In this document: in pieces, positions 1-13,300 of the stretch
Position numbering within the stretch: position 1 is the stretch's first letter
Layout of the letters: every line of letters begins with the position of its first letter
NCBI GenBank assembly: GCA_040954595.2
Contig: CM082594.2
Coordinates: 11,656,001 to 11,720,000 of the forward strand
Origin: Balanoglossus misakiensis
Taxonomy: Eukaryota; Hemichordata
Direction: 5' to 3'
DNA: 64,000 bases
Position numbers and translations under genes: made by a program
Notes under the pieces: model-generated
Seen by the model: the letters and a program-made list of their open reading frames with translations, nothing else
The model's database searches: none
What the model was told of the DNA's origin: nothing

Positions 1-3000
1 CTGGTTAAAATATTTCCAACATATGCTTGTTTATGTGACTGTATCGAAGTCTGTACAATAACAGTTGTGTCATGCCCCTTAAACTACTTTAGCATTCGGT
101 TTTTATTCGGTGTTTCAGTTTTGGAATTAGGAAATTATTGCTAAGTTATTGTTAGGGTTACAGACACCATTATGTGCGAGTTTAAGTAAATGTGACCGAT
201 TTGTATTTAATGGAATAGCAGTCGTTTTCTGCGTGTTTCGTTTAAAACTTATTTTCCTATTTTTCCATTCGTGATAAATGTCCATTCAGTGAATTAGTTG
301 CTGTATGTTCAAAAATGATCAATATCATATTGTCTGATAAATACTTGTTCGTTCTCTGCTCTAGAAAAAATTAAGACAACCACATTCAAACAACTTCGGG
401 TAACTAGAAAATGAGACAGACGAGGAAATAATTTACTCGATATCAATTAATGTAACTAATCATTCGCAGTAGGTATCATTTGTCGGGCTTTAATTGTTAC
501 GGATATATTTAGCGTACGTTGCAATTTTGACATTTAAATATATATTGATTAATTCAAACATTTGTCGTCTCTGTATTTAATTTTTCTTACCTACTTAAAG
601 AGATGAACTATTGGCATTATCATTTGTAGGGTATTAATTAATTTAATTTTCAAGATGATGAATTAGCGATGTCATTTGTAGTCTCCTTCAACACGGTGTT
701 CCAGAGGGCTCACTCCAACTCAATTTGTCCGCATTCTTTCAGTATTTTCAGTGGCATTTTAGCGTATCGCAACATCGCTTTAACAGATAATTACACTGCT
801 TGGCCGATGCAGCTGTGTCTTATCACTTCCGATGTAAAATTTGCCTGCAAGGAACTGGACACTATTTGGCGCTTTAAACCCAACAAGCATTTCTGCGCGA
901 AATGCGATCGTAAAACATTATTTTACTGCCCTCTAGTGTTGTGACAATCTGACTGGAAATCGCCCGCTCAATTCACCTCTAATCAAATCCCAATTGCAAC
1001 TTTATGTGTCAAGAAGAGAGAAGCGTCTTTGCCAGATAAAAATCTTCTAATTAGCCATAAACCCGATCGTCCAACTTTTGAATAACGTTTAAGCGTGTTT
1101 TGCCATATCAGCTACGTCGCTGTCCCGAAACGCCACTACGACTTCAAACAGAATCAATCATTGTTAACGTCGTGATTGGTTAAGCTGCTGAAAAACCAGT
1201 GGTGTGTTCTTCACTCTTTATAGAGAAGAGCAGAGGAGGTAACGACCATATGCTTCGCATTGCCCCACAGCCGATATAGTTTTCCTGATTTTGTAAGTAT
1301 AAACCGAGAGTTTCGGGGAAAGTATATGAATGTGGCGTTCGGTCCCTTTTCGTAATCAGTTGGTTTCTTCCCGTCGCATGATAGCCGCTTGATGGATCAC
1401 ACATTCGATATTCTGTTTTGTGATTTGCTTAGTATTGCACAGCCCCGATTCCATTGAGGGAAAGGGCATTTCATTTCTGTTTGTCAAGACACGATAAATA
1501 GGCAAACATTTTTTCCCGGCCATTTGTGTGCATGTACTGCTGTCCCTGCGTCAGATAAGTTGATGATTCTGTTGTCGGCGTTTAAGTGTTTGCGTGTGAA
1601 TGAAATTTCAATTGACAACTCCAAGCTGCAGTCGTTGCCACCAGATGGCTGAACAATGGACACTCTGCGTGAACGGACTCCATGTTCCGAATTCCTCGAA
1701 TGGGGGAACACCAGTACATGCATGTATTTGCATATTATTTCCGTGCATAAATTCCATGCGTGTTAAGCACTTGATTACCCTATCTGATGATGGCGGTGTA
1801 TTCAGGATGCACAAAGGTACACACTGATCAGTAATCACCGATTCTGTCAGTGATATCACGGGACACTTGTAAATCATCCTGCAGCACAATTTAACGTAGG
1901 CACGAAAATACCTGACCCACAAGATACACCAGATTTGGACCAGTGGAAATTCCCTCCCAAACAAATAGAATATGGAAACATGGGTGGATTTCCCTAATGT
2001 GATCGGTACAGAGGTTGTTGTATATACTCACCAGTAAGCTTATTTAAATGTACAAATCGAAGTTGAAAGTGAAATCTGAAAATAATACAAAAAGTGACAG
2101 CTCATGACTTAGCCTTGACATGCTATACCCCCGCACCACCGGCACAGTGACGTTTTTACGGGCGGTTAAGCGTAAATGAGTCATTTTACAGTATTAGCAA
2201 TTCACCACTTGAAAAGAAGAAGCAATTTCTTCGGTTTCTTTCATGGACATTTTGTATTTGAGATTACTGTGCCATCTGTGACAAAAGCCTAGGCGAGGTT
2301 TGCTTCCCATGCCTTTATGGAGGAACGTATAACTTAAAGTGATTTTCAACACAACCGTTGTGAGCGCCGTGCAGTTAGTTCAAGCGTCTAATTCGACGGT
2401 TTTGATGAAATTTCTTGACCGCGCAGGTAAACACACACGAATTTTCCACTCCAGTGTGTGATAATCAACGGGCTGCTGTTCAAAGATATGACGGGCCTCT
2501 TGACAACCTCTTTGATGCCGCTTTTATGTGTCGCCAGCCCCCGGCAAACATCGCTGATGAATAAAGCAATGAAAAAGCCCGCGATGTCAACGATCTAGTG
2601 CCATTCTCCTTTTTAGAAGTTGTTGATAATAATGACATTCAGATGACTAATGTCTAACGAACAGCGTGAGCACATGGACATTGCAAATGGCACGACAGGG
2701 AACTTGACTGTGAAGTAGATTTATGGAGGAAAACCTTGGTCAGATAAAAGCCTTTCGATATTTTATGTTAATTGGTAAATGAATGCCATAAATCAGCATA
2801 AACTTACATTGTAATTATTTGAAGTTTTTTGACCTAGATCTCACCTTGTCAGTTGGTTTCACTACGTGTGCTAAGCTTGTTGTTGTGTCTCCATGTATTA
2901 ACGGGTTGACGTGACGTTTCTATAACGCAAATGCAAATTTATCACATTATTACGTCATTAAAAAAATATCCATCTAAAAACTACCATAAAACGAAAAGCC

Positions 3001-5072
3001 CGGATGGTCGTCAGTTGACGGTATTGTAGAGAAGCAGGGGGCAGCGACTGGTGTACGTGTGTGTTTTATGGAAAATAGCAGGTAACACATTCAAGACTGA
3101 CATAGCCCTGAATTCTGATTTAAATTGTTATCATGCACTTTTTGAAGCCTCTCTTGCTGGGGCTTTGCTTCACCCTAAATTCTTCTTCTTAATCTTTCGT
3201 GATCCCTGCAGGGCGTCCCGGTTTAAGAGCGCAATCTTGTCGATAAGCTAATTTCTCTTTTGAAATACCTGGCTCTTGTCATTATGGTGCGCCTATATCC
3301 CAACGCTCTAGTTCTATTCAATCATTTACACATGTCTAAGACAGCCTCAAATATCGGAAAGCTCCCTTTAAAATGTGAAATTTGCGACAAAGACAGAAGT
3401 TAATACCTCCACAGACTTGAATTCATCTAAACCATCAATCTTTATTAATGTCTACAGCACAACTGGATGGCAGAGTCTATTGAAAACTTTATTACCTCAA
3501 AATGACATGTATTCAGATTGAAGAACAGACTTCGCAGAAGTGTTAGTGTTACTTTAAGACTTCTTTGGCTGCATGAAATCATGTGTGGGCCACTGAGAAC
3601 AGAAAACAAAGAATAATCTTATCTTTTTTGTAAAGAAAATAAAAAATTCACACTTTCCTGTTAAGATGGTATATTTTGCTCAAGATAACCTTAGATTATT
3701 CTCTCTTAAAATTGAGAATAACAAAATAAATATTATAAACTTCGAAATAAATTATTCAAAAAATCTAAAATATGGATACGTGCATGTTGTCACGTAGGTG
3801 TGACTTGCATACGTACATCTCGGTGCACGCAAAACGTATGACGTACAGATATCTTTAAGAAATATAATTACAGTTACAGTTGGGTACCTTGTCGAAATAC
3901 GGTACACGATGCAAAAGCTGTACCTGTTCCGTTCATTGTAACTGTTACAAAGGCAATGATTAATCGGGCGTGATAAAAGTAAGCCCGCAGTTCAGGCGTG
4001 ATCGCCAACAAAGGCGAACAACAATTCTCACTGGAGGCAATATTTCAGTGAAGCAATAAGCTTACCGACCAGAATTGATACGCAACACATCCCATGGCTT
4101 GTAAAACTGACATATGCCGCGTTGTATACTGGTATCAGCTGCAGAATGATCCAGTATTCTGACAAGGCTATCTGAAGCAGTTTCTGTTTATGTTTACATG
4201 GGGGATCAGTGTGCCACAAGGCAGCTACCCTCCCAGTTGGAATTGTTTAATTGGAATCACCACCGATAAATGTCTGTAGAATTACGAACAAATACTACAG
4301 CATGTACTAGTGTATGCATCACTGAAATTCTGTCTTCGGGCCAGCACACAGCGCATCATTCTCACAGGATGATGCCTTGTCGTTGTGGGACTAGCCTGCC
4401 ACAAGGTAGACAGAAACATACAGTCTTACAAAACAAGAAAAAGGTTGGCACTGAGGCAGTTTACAGCTCTGTTGCAAAGTCGATATCACGGGAGACTTCC
4501 GTCGAGACTTTCCGCCCCTGTCGTGCCAGTAGCATAAAAGTACTGCCAATACTTTTTTCTTAGCCGAAATATTCAGGCATACAAAAAATTGTCTGAGTCA
4601 GACCATATTCTGCCCAGAATTCTGACATTGTTAGTCATTTCTGCGCCAAGAGATGTCATCATAGATCTCACTCGGCCTTCACATTCCAGTAAGTACTGCA
4701 TGGAAACGAGGCAACCCGAAGCTCGTTTGCATCACTGGCATCGAAACACTGTTACAGCGTTGACAGAACAACACTTGAATTGCTAACTCAATTGAAGTCA
4801 TATCCTTTGAAGACACGAAGCATACATATCCCATAAAAAGGTGTCACTGCAGAGTGACTGAAGTTCACGGCCAATCTCTGTGTTGGATTAATGCAGTTTC
4901 AACTCGACATACCTTGTCTATGTTGAGTACCTCATGAATGATTCCAGAAACGTTGCGGTTCCTTGTGTTGGATCTGAGTACACAAGTAAAATATAGACCC
5001 CTGGGACCGAAAGATACTTTCGTTCTGCATTCACACCCTGAGTGTGTGACTGGAATATTTCTGCACAATTCC

Positions 5073-5150
5073 ACTCGTTTTTAGCACAGTGGTTTTGTGC
5101 GCGGACGACTTGTTTGCTACGTGAGTAGGTCTGGGTTGGAATCCCGTAAA
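5073..5150 (+). repeat. tRNA-like sequence, probable SINE head or tRNA pseudogene
   Basis: An A-box-like TAGCACAGTGG (5082-5092) fits the RNA polymerase III A-box pattern TRGCNNAGTGG. A B-box-like GGTTGGAATCC (5134-5144) differs from GGTTCGAATCC at one base. The start-to-start spacing of 52 bases is right for a tRNA. I could not fold a convincing acceptor stem around it, so a tRNA-derived SINE head or decayed tRNA is more likely than a working tRNA gene. No tail or second copy was identified in this window. Confidence 0.4.
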
Positions 5151-7336
5151 ATGCAAGTGGAGATTCAAGGGTAGGAGGGTGTTCATGTTGAAAATCACCA
5201 ATTGGGTGACATTCATATGGTTGGCATTTGATCATTGCACAACTAAACAGCAGCCTTGGTGCGTTGGCGAGAAGTAATCTGAACAATAATGAGTCCTCAG
5301 TGATGTCTAGATTACATCTGGAGACGTCAAAGCTGGCTTACATGTAGGACTTCGTTACCTGGCATTTCTATGGCTTTTGTGAATTGTCTAACTCTCATCT
5401 TACAATTCATCTTACAATTCGGTGAAGTTCAGTTAGAACTTCATTTACTCGCCCCTTTGTTGGCTGCAAGAAAACCAGGTTTGATGGCATGTGATCTGAT
5501 CACTACCTATAAACGGCTCCCGAGGAATCATCTCTGTTACAGGGTCTGAAAAGTTAGATAAATGTCAGAGCTTTATACTCACAGGTCTGAATAGGTCTTA
5601 GAATACAGCCATGCAATTTGATCTGTTTCCAGTTTGTATTAAAACACAGGTGTAAACACTTAGTTTTACATAAAGACAGTGGCGTATACTATCAATTTAC
5701 AAGACCTGACGCACAGGCTCCGTAGATCCGATTTCTGTGATGTACACTTCCACTGTTTGCCAGTTTTGATGATACAAAACTGAATGACTGTGTGGAGAAT
5801 GTCAGACTTTTGCAAAAAAGCCCATTGTGCACGGACCTGTAGATACAGGGTATCTCTTTCATGCAGAACTCAACACCTCTGATGGTGGATGTATATATAC
5901 AGCGGTGTAAGTTTTACACTTGTGTGTACAAACCAGTGGTCTCAGCAATTACAGACTTTGCGGACACATAAAAATCATTACCTCCAGGATCACTGAAATT
6001 GCTCATTATACTGGCACGTGACCAAGATCGAGATTAGCGAAGTTGTAGGCGGGCTTGACGCATGCGTGATTCTGATGAACGTATATGTAGTCGACAATAT
6101 ACCTGGACGTTCATCTCCGCTACCAAACACAAACACTGTCAACCCTTGTTGGTTATGGGTTGCCGAGATCCATCCATCCATAGAGAGCGTTCATTAAACA
6201 CTCTACTCTGACTGTCGGAAGACTTTGCCGCAGACGAAACAACACTGGTTTCTGTGCCATTGCGTTGTAAGTAAAGGCAATTTAATACTTCTTTTGTCAG
6301 TTCTAGCGAGGGAAAATCAGTTACCTGTATGTTCAATCAAGTTTTACTTGTACCGTTCGCTTTTTTTCTCATTTTCTATTGAAAAGATAAATCTTTACTG
6401 CCAGACACTGGTGCAGGTAATTTTCCCATAGTGTATCCAACTCTCCCGTAAAGGTTGATGTTATTAAGAGCCATTCAATGATAACCGTAAATCATTGGTA
6501 CGTAATGGTTACATACATGGTTTTCATTATCTACCCACTTTTTAATGTACATTTTATTAGCTCGAGATCTGTTCTAGGTTCTTGCTGCCATGGTTACTCG
6601 TATGTTAGGAAGGTGCTCGTAGATTTGCGAGTTTGATTACCCATGAGGTTATATGCTATAAAACATCTTTCGCAGATGCAATAGGGAAGCGGGTGCATTG
6701 TGTGCTTGCTCGTTGAAAACTCATCAGTGATTGAACAAAGCGGTCATTAAGGTACGAAGTAAGCAAATACAATGTCTATTGTGTTTTATGTTAAAATAAC
6801 TTATGTTTCCACAAGTATTCAACTTGTTCATCATGGCTCACAGTCTGATACAAGCGCAACAAAACGCGTTATAGCATTCACGCCAACGGATAGTGTTACA
6901 TCAACTTTTCTGGTTGAAATATCGGTTCGGGGTGAATTTTCGACCAGGAGAACCGTCGTTAACTTTAATCGCCTTGTAACAGGTTTTGAATGGGTTTCGT
7001 CTCTGTCAGTGTCAGAAATTTCAGAATAAAAGCTGAAATCTAAGATGATTTACATTCTCTCCATGTGGCATTGCAACTAAAATGTTCAGTATTCATTTTA
7101 ATGCGCAACTCTCCTTGATAAGTGTCATGTCACAACGAGTTGGTGTAAATCACGAGCTTTTTCAAAAGGCACGTTTTCACTTTAGAATAAGGGTTTTGCA
7201 TTTTGAAAAGAGCTGCACATGCTCTAGATTTGTAAACGCTGGGACTATTTGTTCTCGAGTATCTGAGGATTGTTGATGTTATTCACGTAATGGTGATGTG
7301 TGGGGTTGAATAGATGATTTTCCGCTCGTTGCGAGA

Positions 7337-7346
7337 TCTCGCGAGA
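7337..7346. promoter_or_regulatory. TCTCGCGAGA palindrome
   Basis: A perfect 10-bp palindrome TCTCGCGAGA lies in an otherwise AT-rich, gene-free stretch. The same palindrome is a known promoter-enriched element in vertebrate genomes. No gene start was recognised beside it, so its role here is unsupported beyond the exact match. Confidence 0.25.
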
Positions 7347-10300
7347 CGTGGTTAAAACTCGTAGCAGCGGCTTTTTGAATATAGCCTAACGATCAATGAG
7401 TATATATTCGATAATTTCGAGGAAATTGTGTCTTTTTGTAATCCTAAGATTTGGCAAACTAGGGTCATTGCAGTTGAAGATCTTCGCGCTCATTTCTCGT
7501 AAAAATTAGCAACTGGGCGATTTGTTTGACTTGTATGTGATTGGACGGTGTCCTGCTGTGTGTGAAGCTTCAACTGGAAAGTCTTGTTTTTTTATGTGTC
7601 AGTAGGGCAAATTAATTTGACTTCCAAATGGTTATAGCCGATGTAATCATTCCTCTCCCTCGCATATCTGTAGCCATTAAAATGTACTTAAACTATCGAT
7701 ATGCATAGGTACAAATGTCTGAGTCATTTAATTTGAAGATAATGGTGGTACATGTATATAAATGACTTTAATGACTTTAATGACAAACCGTGTTTTGTTT
7801 AAAATGCCCTTTATGCTTTCTGTGGCTAGACTGAATGTTGCGGTGTCTCATTTTCTCGACCAGAAACCGGCGTTTCAGATTGCTTATGTCATAAATTGTC
7901 AATGACAGATCACAGGTTGGACTATTGAAAGAAATATCTCGCGCAAATTTGCCGTCTTCGACATCGCAGCTGGTGAAGTCACAAAGCCTGGAAGAGAAAG
8001 ATGTAGTGTCGCTTTGCCCTCATTTTTGTCGTTATTACATTTTTCAACGACATCAAGTTTTACAATAAGCTGCTGATTTGTCATATCTTCGAGGTTGTTT
8101 TCCTCAAGAAATCTTTTCTGGGTAAAAGAAATCTAGGTTCTGTCAGAGTCTAGTTAACTAATAATGCATAACAAGGTTCCAATTTGCAACGTTTTCACAT
8201 TTTAACAAGTACCAAAAATGTATAGCAGCTCCGGTCAATGTCAACTATTCATGGCGAAACCCGAGTGCTCACAAAGGCACCGTTGCCATTTATGAATTCG
8301 TATTCTTCTTTCCACTGTTAGAATGTCATCTCGTCATTGAGTTTAACTCCTTTTCAGTTACACGCATGTGTGCTCTTAAAAACCACACATCCTGTCGCAG
8401 TCTTTCCACCACCAATGATTCTGTTTGTGCAGTGGAGTGACGAGGAAGAGAACTCAAACAAACCAACAGAGAATCACGACAGGCCAGATAATTGAAACCA
8501 TCTAAACCTTGACGATATATTCTCGTTCATTCGAACAACTAGATATAAAAGGTCTGAAACCTTGGGGTTTTACCAATGCAAATTGTGTATGTTAACTTTT
8601 GTTTTCTTCTTCGTTAAAATTTGGTATCTGGTAACACCATCAAGGCGACTTGCAGATAAAAAGAAATCCGAAACATTAGAATGAACGTGTTGCAAATTTG
8701 ATGGTCAAAGCTATCTGTTTAGACCCAGATATTAGTGAGATAGTTACTTCTTTTCACTTGAGAAACTTGAGAAGGACGTTAGAGCAACTCTTAAATTGCA
8801 CTTCCAGTGTGAAATGATTTTGTAACAAAAGCGTTTGGTGATGACTAGCCTTCGTGTGTAACCGTTGCTTCACAGTTTCTTGTGAATTGTTATCAGCAGA
8901 AAGCTTCGAATATTTAAGCATGCTTCAAAAGAGTATGTGCTGCTAAACCTGGGTCGTCAAGCTATCATTGCGAAAAAAAAACTTGCGATAAGTAAACCGA
9001 TAATGGTTCGAGATAAATTTCTGCACCACGAAATGTATGGTGACGAAAACGAACTAACAGAGCTATCTGAACAGGAATGACGCAGTGATGTGCCTGGTCA
9101 CACTGAGAGCACTCAAAAGGAGTTGCTTAGCAACGAAATGTTCAAAGTATACAACAAGACATTGTGAGAGAAACGTCACGCGTAGCACAATTTCACTTTT
9201 CCATTTACAGATAAATTTGGCCAATAACCTTTCTGATGACTTCCACAAACATTCTCTTCAAAACAAATTATATGCACTAGTGCGATGTAAAATATAATAA
9301 GATCACTCGTTAAAAAAATTCCCGGATTTGAAAAAAAAATCAAGGTGAAAGCAATCTTGTACATTGTCTGCAGAATATGTTTCTTAAATTCTAATGAACT
9401 AAGGTGTGTTGATCGATTGCGATTATATTCTCATAAAACTCCCTTGTGAATTATTGATTCGCGTCGTGCAAGTACGTGTGAAGTTAGGAATGCTTCAGAC
9501 TTGTGGATTGTAAACTCTCAGAGAAATTTGTTTTTAATTGCAGTTAAACGATAAAATGCCTTTCCTAAGGCGTAAATATTTATACGGTGAATGTCGTCGT
9601 CTCGTTGCGCGACTTCGATGTTATTAAATGTGGTTTAATTTACTACTTCACGAGCCTATACCAGTAACTTGTATGGCAACTTCATTCATCACTGGCTCTC
9701 GAGATAACATGTAAAATGAAAGGTAAAACATGGTGTTGTGGTGTTGACACATCGTTAGTCAACCTTAAGTAGGAGATTGCGTGCGGTTAATAATTTCATT
9801 GGTGTTTTGCTGAAAGTGAACGATCCTGTTATTTCCACATGAAGAGCACGGCTTGAAACTTTCTTTGTAAACACAGTAATGAAATTTGCGATGCCTTCAA
9901 TGGACACGATCGTTGTGTGCACGCGTCCCTTCGCTCATTTGGTGCGTGGAATATTGTCATGCGCCCAGTAGTGAGATTTGTGTTGTTGTAAGTTTGGAGA
10001 TGGTGCTACTTATGACACGTTCGGACTTTACTGAATATTATTATCTCAAAGCTTGTACATTATGCCAATACTAGGTGGATTCACTTCTTGACAATCGTGT
10101 TCAAACCTGTTCTTTGGCTATCTCTAGCAGATTCCTGGGAGTAACTTGAATCAGATGTGAAGCCAAATTGGATGGCCTCGTCGGTAGGCACCTATTCCCA
10201 GCACGTCCAAGACGAATTCGTTTTGTAGCTGCTAAGAAGAACCGAATGCTGCAAATACATTAACTGATTGGAATTAAGAGTGGCTGAAAGTGGAGACATT

Positions 10301-13300
10301 GGTTATATCTTTTAAGTTTGTATTGGAGACGTCTTGTTTATAGAAGGTAAGTCCTTGTAGGTTTTTTCCTATCATTACAACAGAATTTTATTGCGTCTTC
10401 CACTTGCGATCTGTTCAAGAGTACGACATAAGAGTCACGGCATCTTGTGTATTCCCTATCCCCTATCTGTTGCACATTATCCTAGCTGGGTTTCGGGTAC
10501 GTGGTCAGCGGTAAGAAAACTGGCGCCAGGAAAGTACAAATTTAGATGTCCTGTCTTCCAGCGATGCGTGTTTTCAGGATTACGTGAAATTACGCAAAAC
10601 CTGGAGACTGATCCCTCGAAATTAAAACGAGAGACTATCTGAGACCCCGGGCTTAAACACAGTTAACATACCTTAACCATTTTGATATGGCCTCGTTACC
10701 GCTGGAGACGGGCGGGGAAATCGAGTGTAGACTTGAAAGAAATAACATGTCATTCAAAATGTTCATGTTGAGCTTGAAGTTGGAGTGGGGACCTGAAATT
10801 CTCCGGGATCTCTTTAAAATATATCATGTTGAATGAAAGGAACGCGTCAGGAACGTATAGATAGACCCAATCAGAGAAAGCTTAATGCATTGACAAATAT
10901 CTGACTGCAAATGGCGATAACAAGCTAACCTTCCAAAGCGAACTGACATGGTTGTCCCCGTAAAATACAAACCAATTCATCAACTTGTAGCCGTCAATAG
11001 CGTCGTACTTCTCCTATCGCAAACAATCCTAAACGCAATCTTTGGTTTGCCTGTCCTCTTATCAAAGATGTCTAATCCAAAGATTGACTTGCGTGTGATC
11101 CGAAATGACTCATTACCAATCAACAGTCACCTCAGCTACAACTGACGTATCTTGTTACGCTGGGGACATGATCCAGTGGTTTTGTGTTATACTTTGATGG
11201 ACGTGGGAATAAAATCGCTGTAAATCATTATATTCTAATTAGGTATTTTGCTTGGCTAATACTACACTTCAACAGTCAATAAATCTACTATAGTTCATAA
11301 AAATGAAATTTTCCCCATCCTCTAACAATTGCAATCAGGAACATAATTATAGGCTAAGGTCAAATAATCATATCCCTGCTGTGTTTGGTAATATTGAATA
11401 ATTTATAATACACACAAAGGTAATATTAGATCAGCCTCAAGCTGTATTTGGCTTGCAATTTGGGATAAATTATTGACAACCACCTGTCAACTATCAGCTT
11501 CTTGGTAGAGGATTTTGGTAATTCAGAATGAACTACTATACTGCCAGAGAAATTTCACTTTAAACCAACCAGATGTTCTACCGTATATACGGCCACAAGG
11601 CTCAAATGCAACTTGAGAAACAACATTTACTGAATTGCGAATGGAAGTTTTGTTGTGACGATACATGGCACATTCAGTTAGCCTCTAGGACTACTGTACA
11701 TGTCAGTTTTTAGACTAATAATTTATAGGTCACTTCTCGTTTGGATTGACAATCAACGTCTCCTAAAATAGCTTTTTTTGCAATTTCTGTACGCGAAGAT
11801 TTAGTCACAAATCAACGCTTAATATCTGGAACAATTTATTACCGATCAACTCACGTTTACACTAATTTAGCGTCATCAACTGAGGTCGTTCTGTTATAAT
11901 TTTGCCTGTATTGTCTGTATTGTGTTAGTCATAAAATGATGTTTTTTTACAACATGCGCTGAATCTGCCTCCAGCTTAGAATTTCACACACAAAGGGCTT
12001 CGTCGACATGGCTGTATTTTGTTCGAACAACGCTAAATTATAAAACTCTAATTGACTAGCCACAGGGTCTAAAGTGTTACTCTTCGGGGACTCTGCGATA
12101 GAAGACGCACGTTTTATTTCTGTTTGTGCCATGATCAACGCTTCACAGCCGTTTTAATAAACCTTATTATCCTCACAGAAGGATACCTAGTTAAACCTGC
12201 TTCAAAAGTTCATTGTGTGGGTCACAAATGTTTCCAATTTACTGCAGCTCACTTAGTATTTTGAAAAAAAAATATCGCCTTTACTTAAGAATTTTATTGG
12301 TGTTGATTATTGTCTGCTTGGTTTGTTGATTATCAAATGGGAAAAGACGTCTTTCCTCTGGAACATCTTACACCAGGGAAATAAGTTTGATATGAATGAT
12401 ATTAATCGGGAGAAATCGTTTCAATGGCATTTAGCTGGGAGAGTACCATCGAGGTTAAACAACCGATTTTCCAACATATTTTATAGCACGAATATGTCAT
12501 AGTATGGAAAAGCATCGACCTTGGAATGTGATATGACACAAAATATGCAAATTATCCCGTGTAATTCTCAGGAAGCTCTTTATAGCTCTCACTTTCCCTT
12601 TATAAATTAAATTAGTATAAAACTCTACTTAATTGACTTGACACAAGAGCCCAGTGATACGCTTACAGACATTACGCTAGAAATATCCATAATTGTGTTA
12701 GTTGGTTAATAAACTCACGGTCGCTGATTTCCAGCTCTGATAATGGATCATGTTACATTTCATCAGAACGATAGCTGAGCGGATCTGTATGAACGATTGA
12801 AAATGAATCTCTTATGTCGTTCAGGGTTTGACAGCCAGAATTCCAATGATGGATTGCAATGTTAACAATTGCGGTCTCACCAAGAAGCCCGTATGGTGCT
12901 TTAATTACCGAGGGAAAGTGATAACATTTCCGTGCGTCGCCGTTTACTTTGCAATTTAATTTTAGTTAAGTCGATGCCTTATCCCCCAGGTTTTAGTAAA
13001 ACTTCATGTTTAGCAAAAATGTGGTACATGCGGAGAGATTGGCTAGCTTGTTATTCTTTCATGTAGTGCATATGGGCCTAACATCTTTGCGTCTTTGATG
13101 CTGTATAGGCATAAAATGTTAAATCACTCCATAAAGTGGTTAAACTCTAGTAAACACGTGATTAAAAAATGTATCATTGTAATCGTTGTTCAATAACATT
13201 TGTCATTTCAGCATAAATGTCACGATAGAAAAAGGAAAGTAGTAAATGTATAAGTATGATAGTATAAAACTTTAATAACCTATTCATATCAAAACGATAT

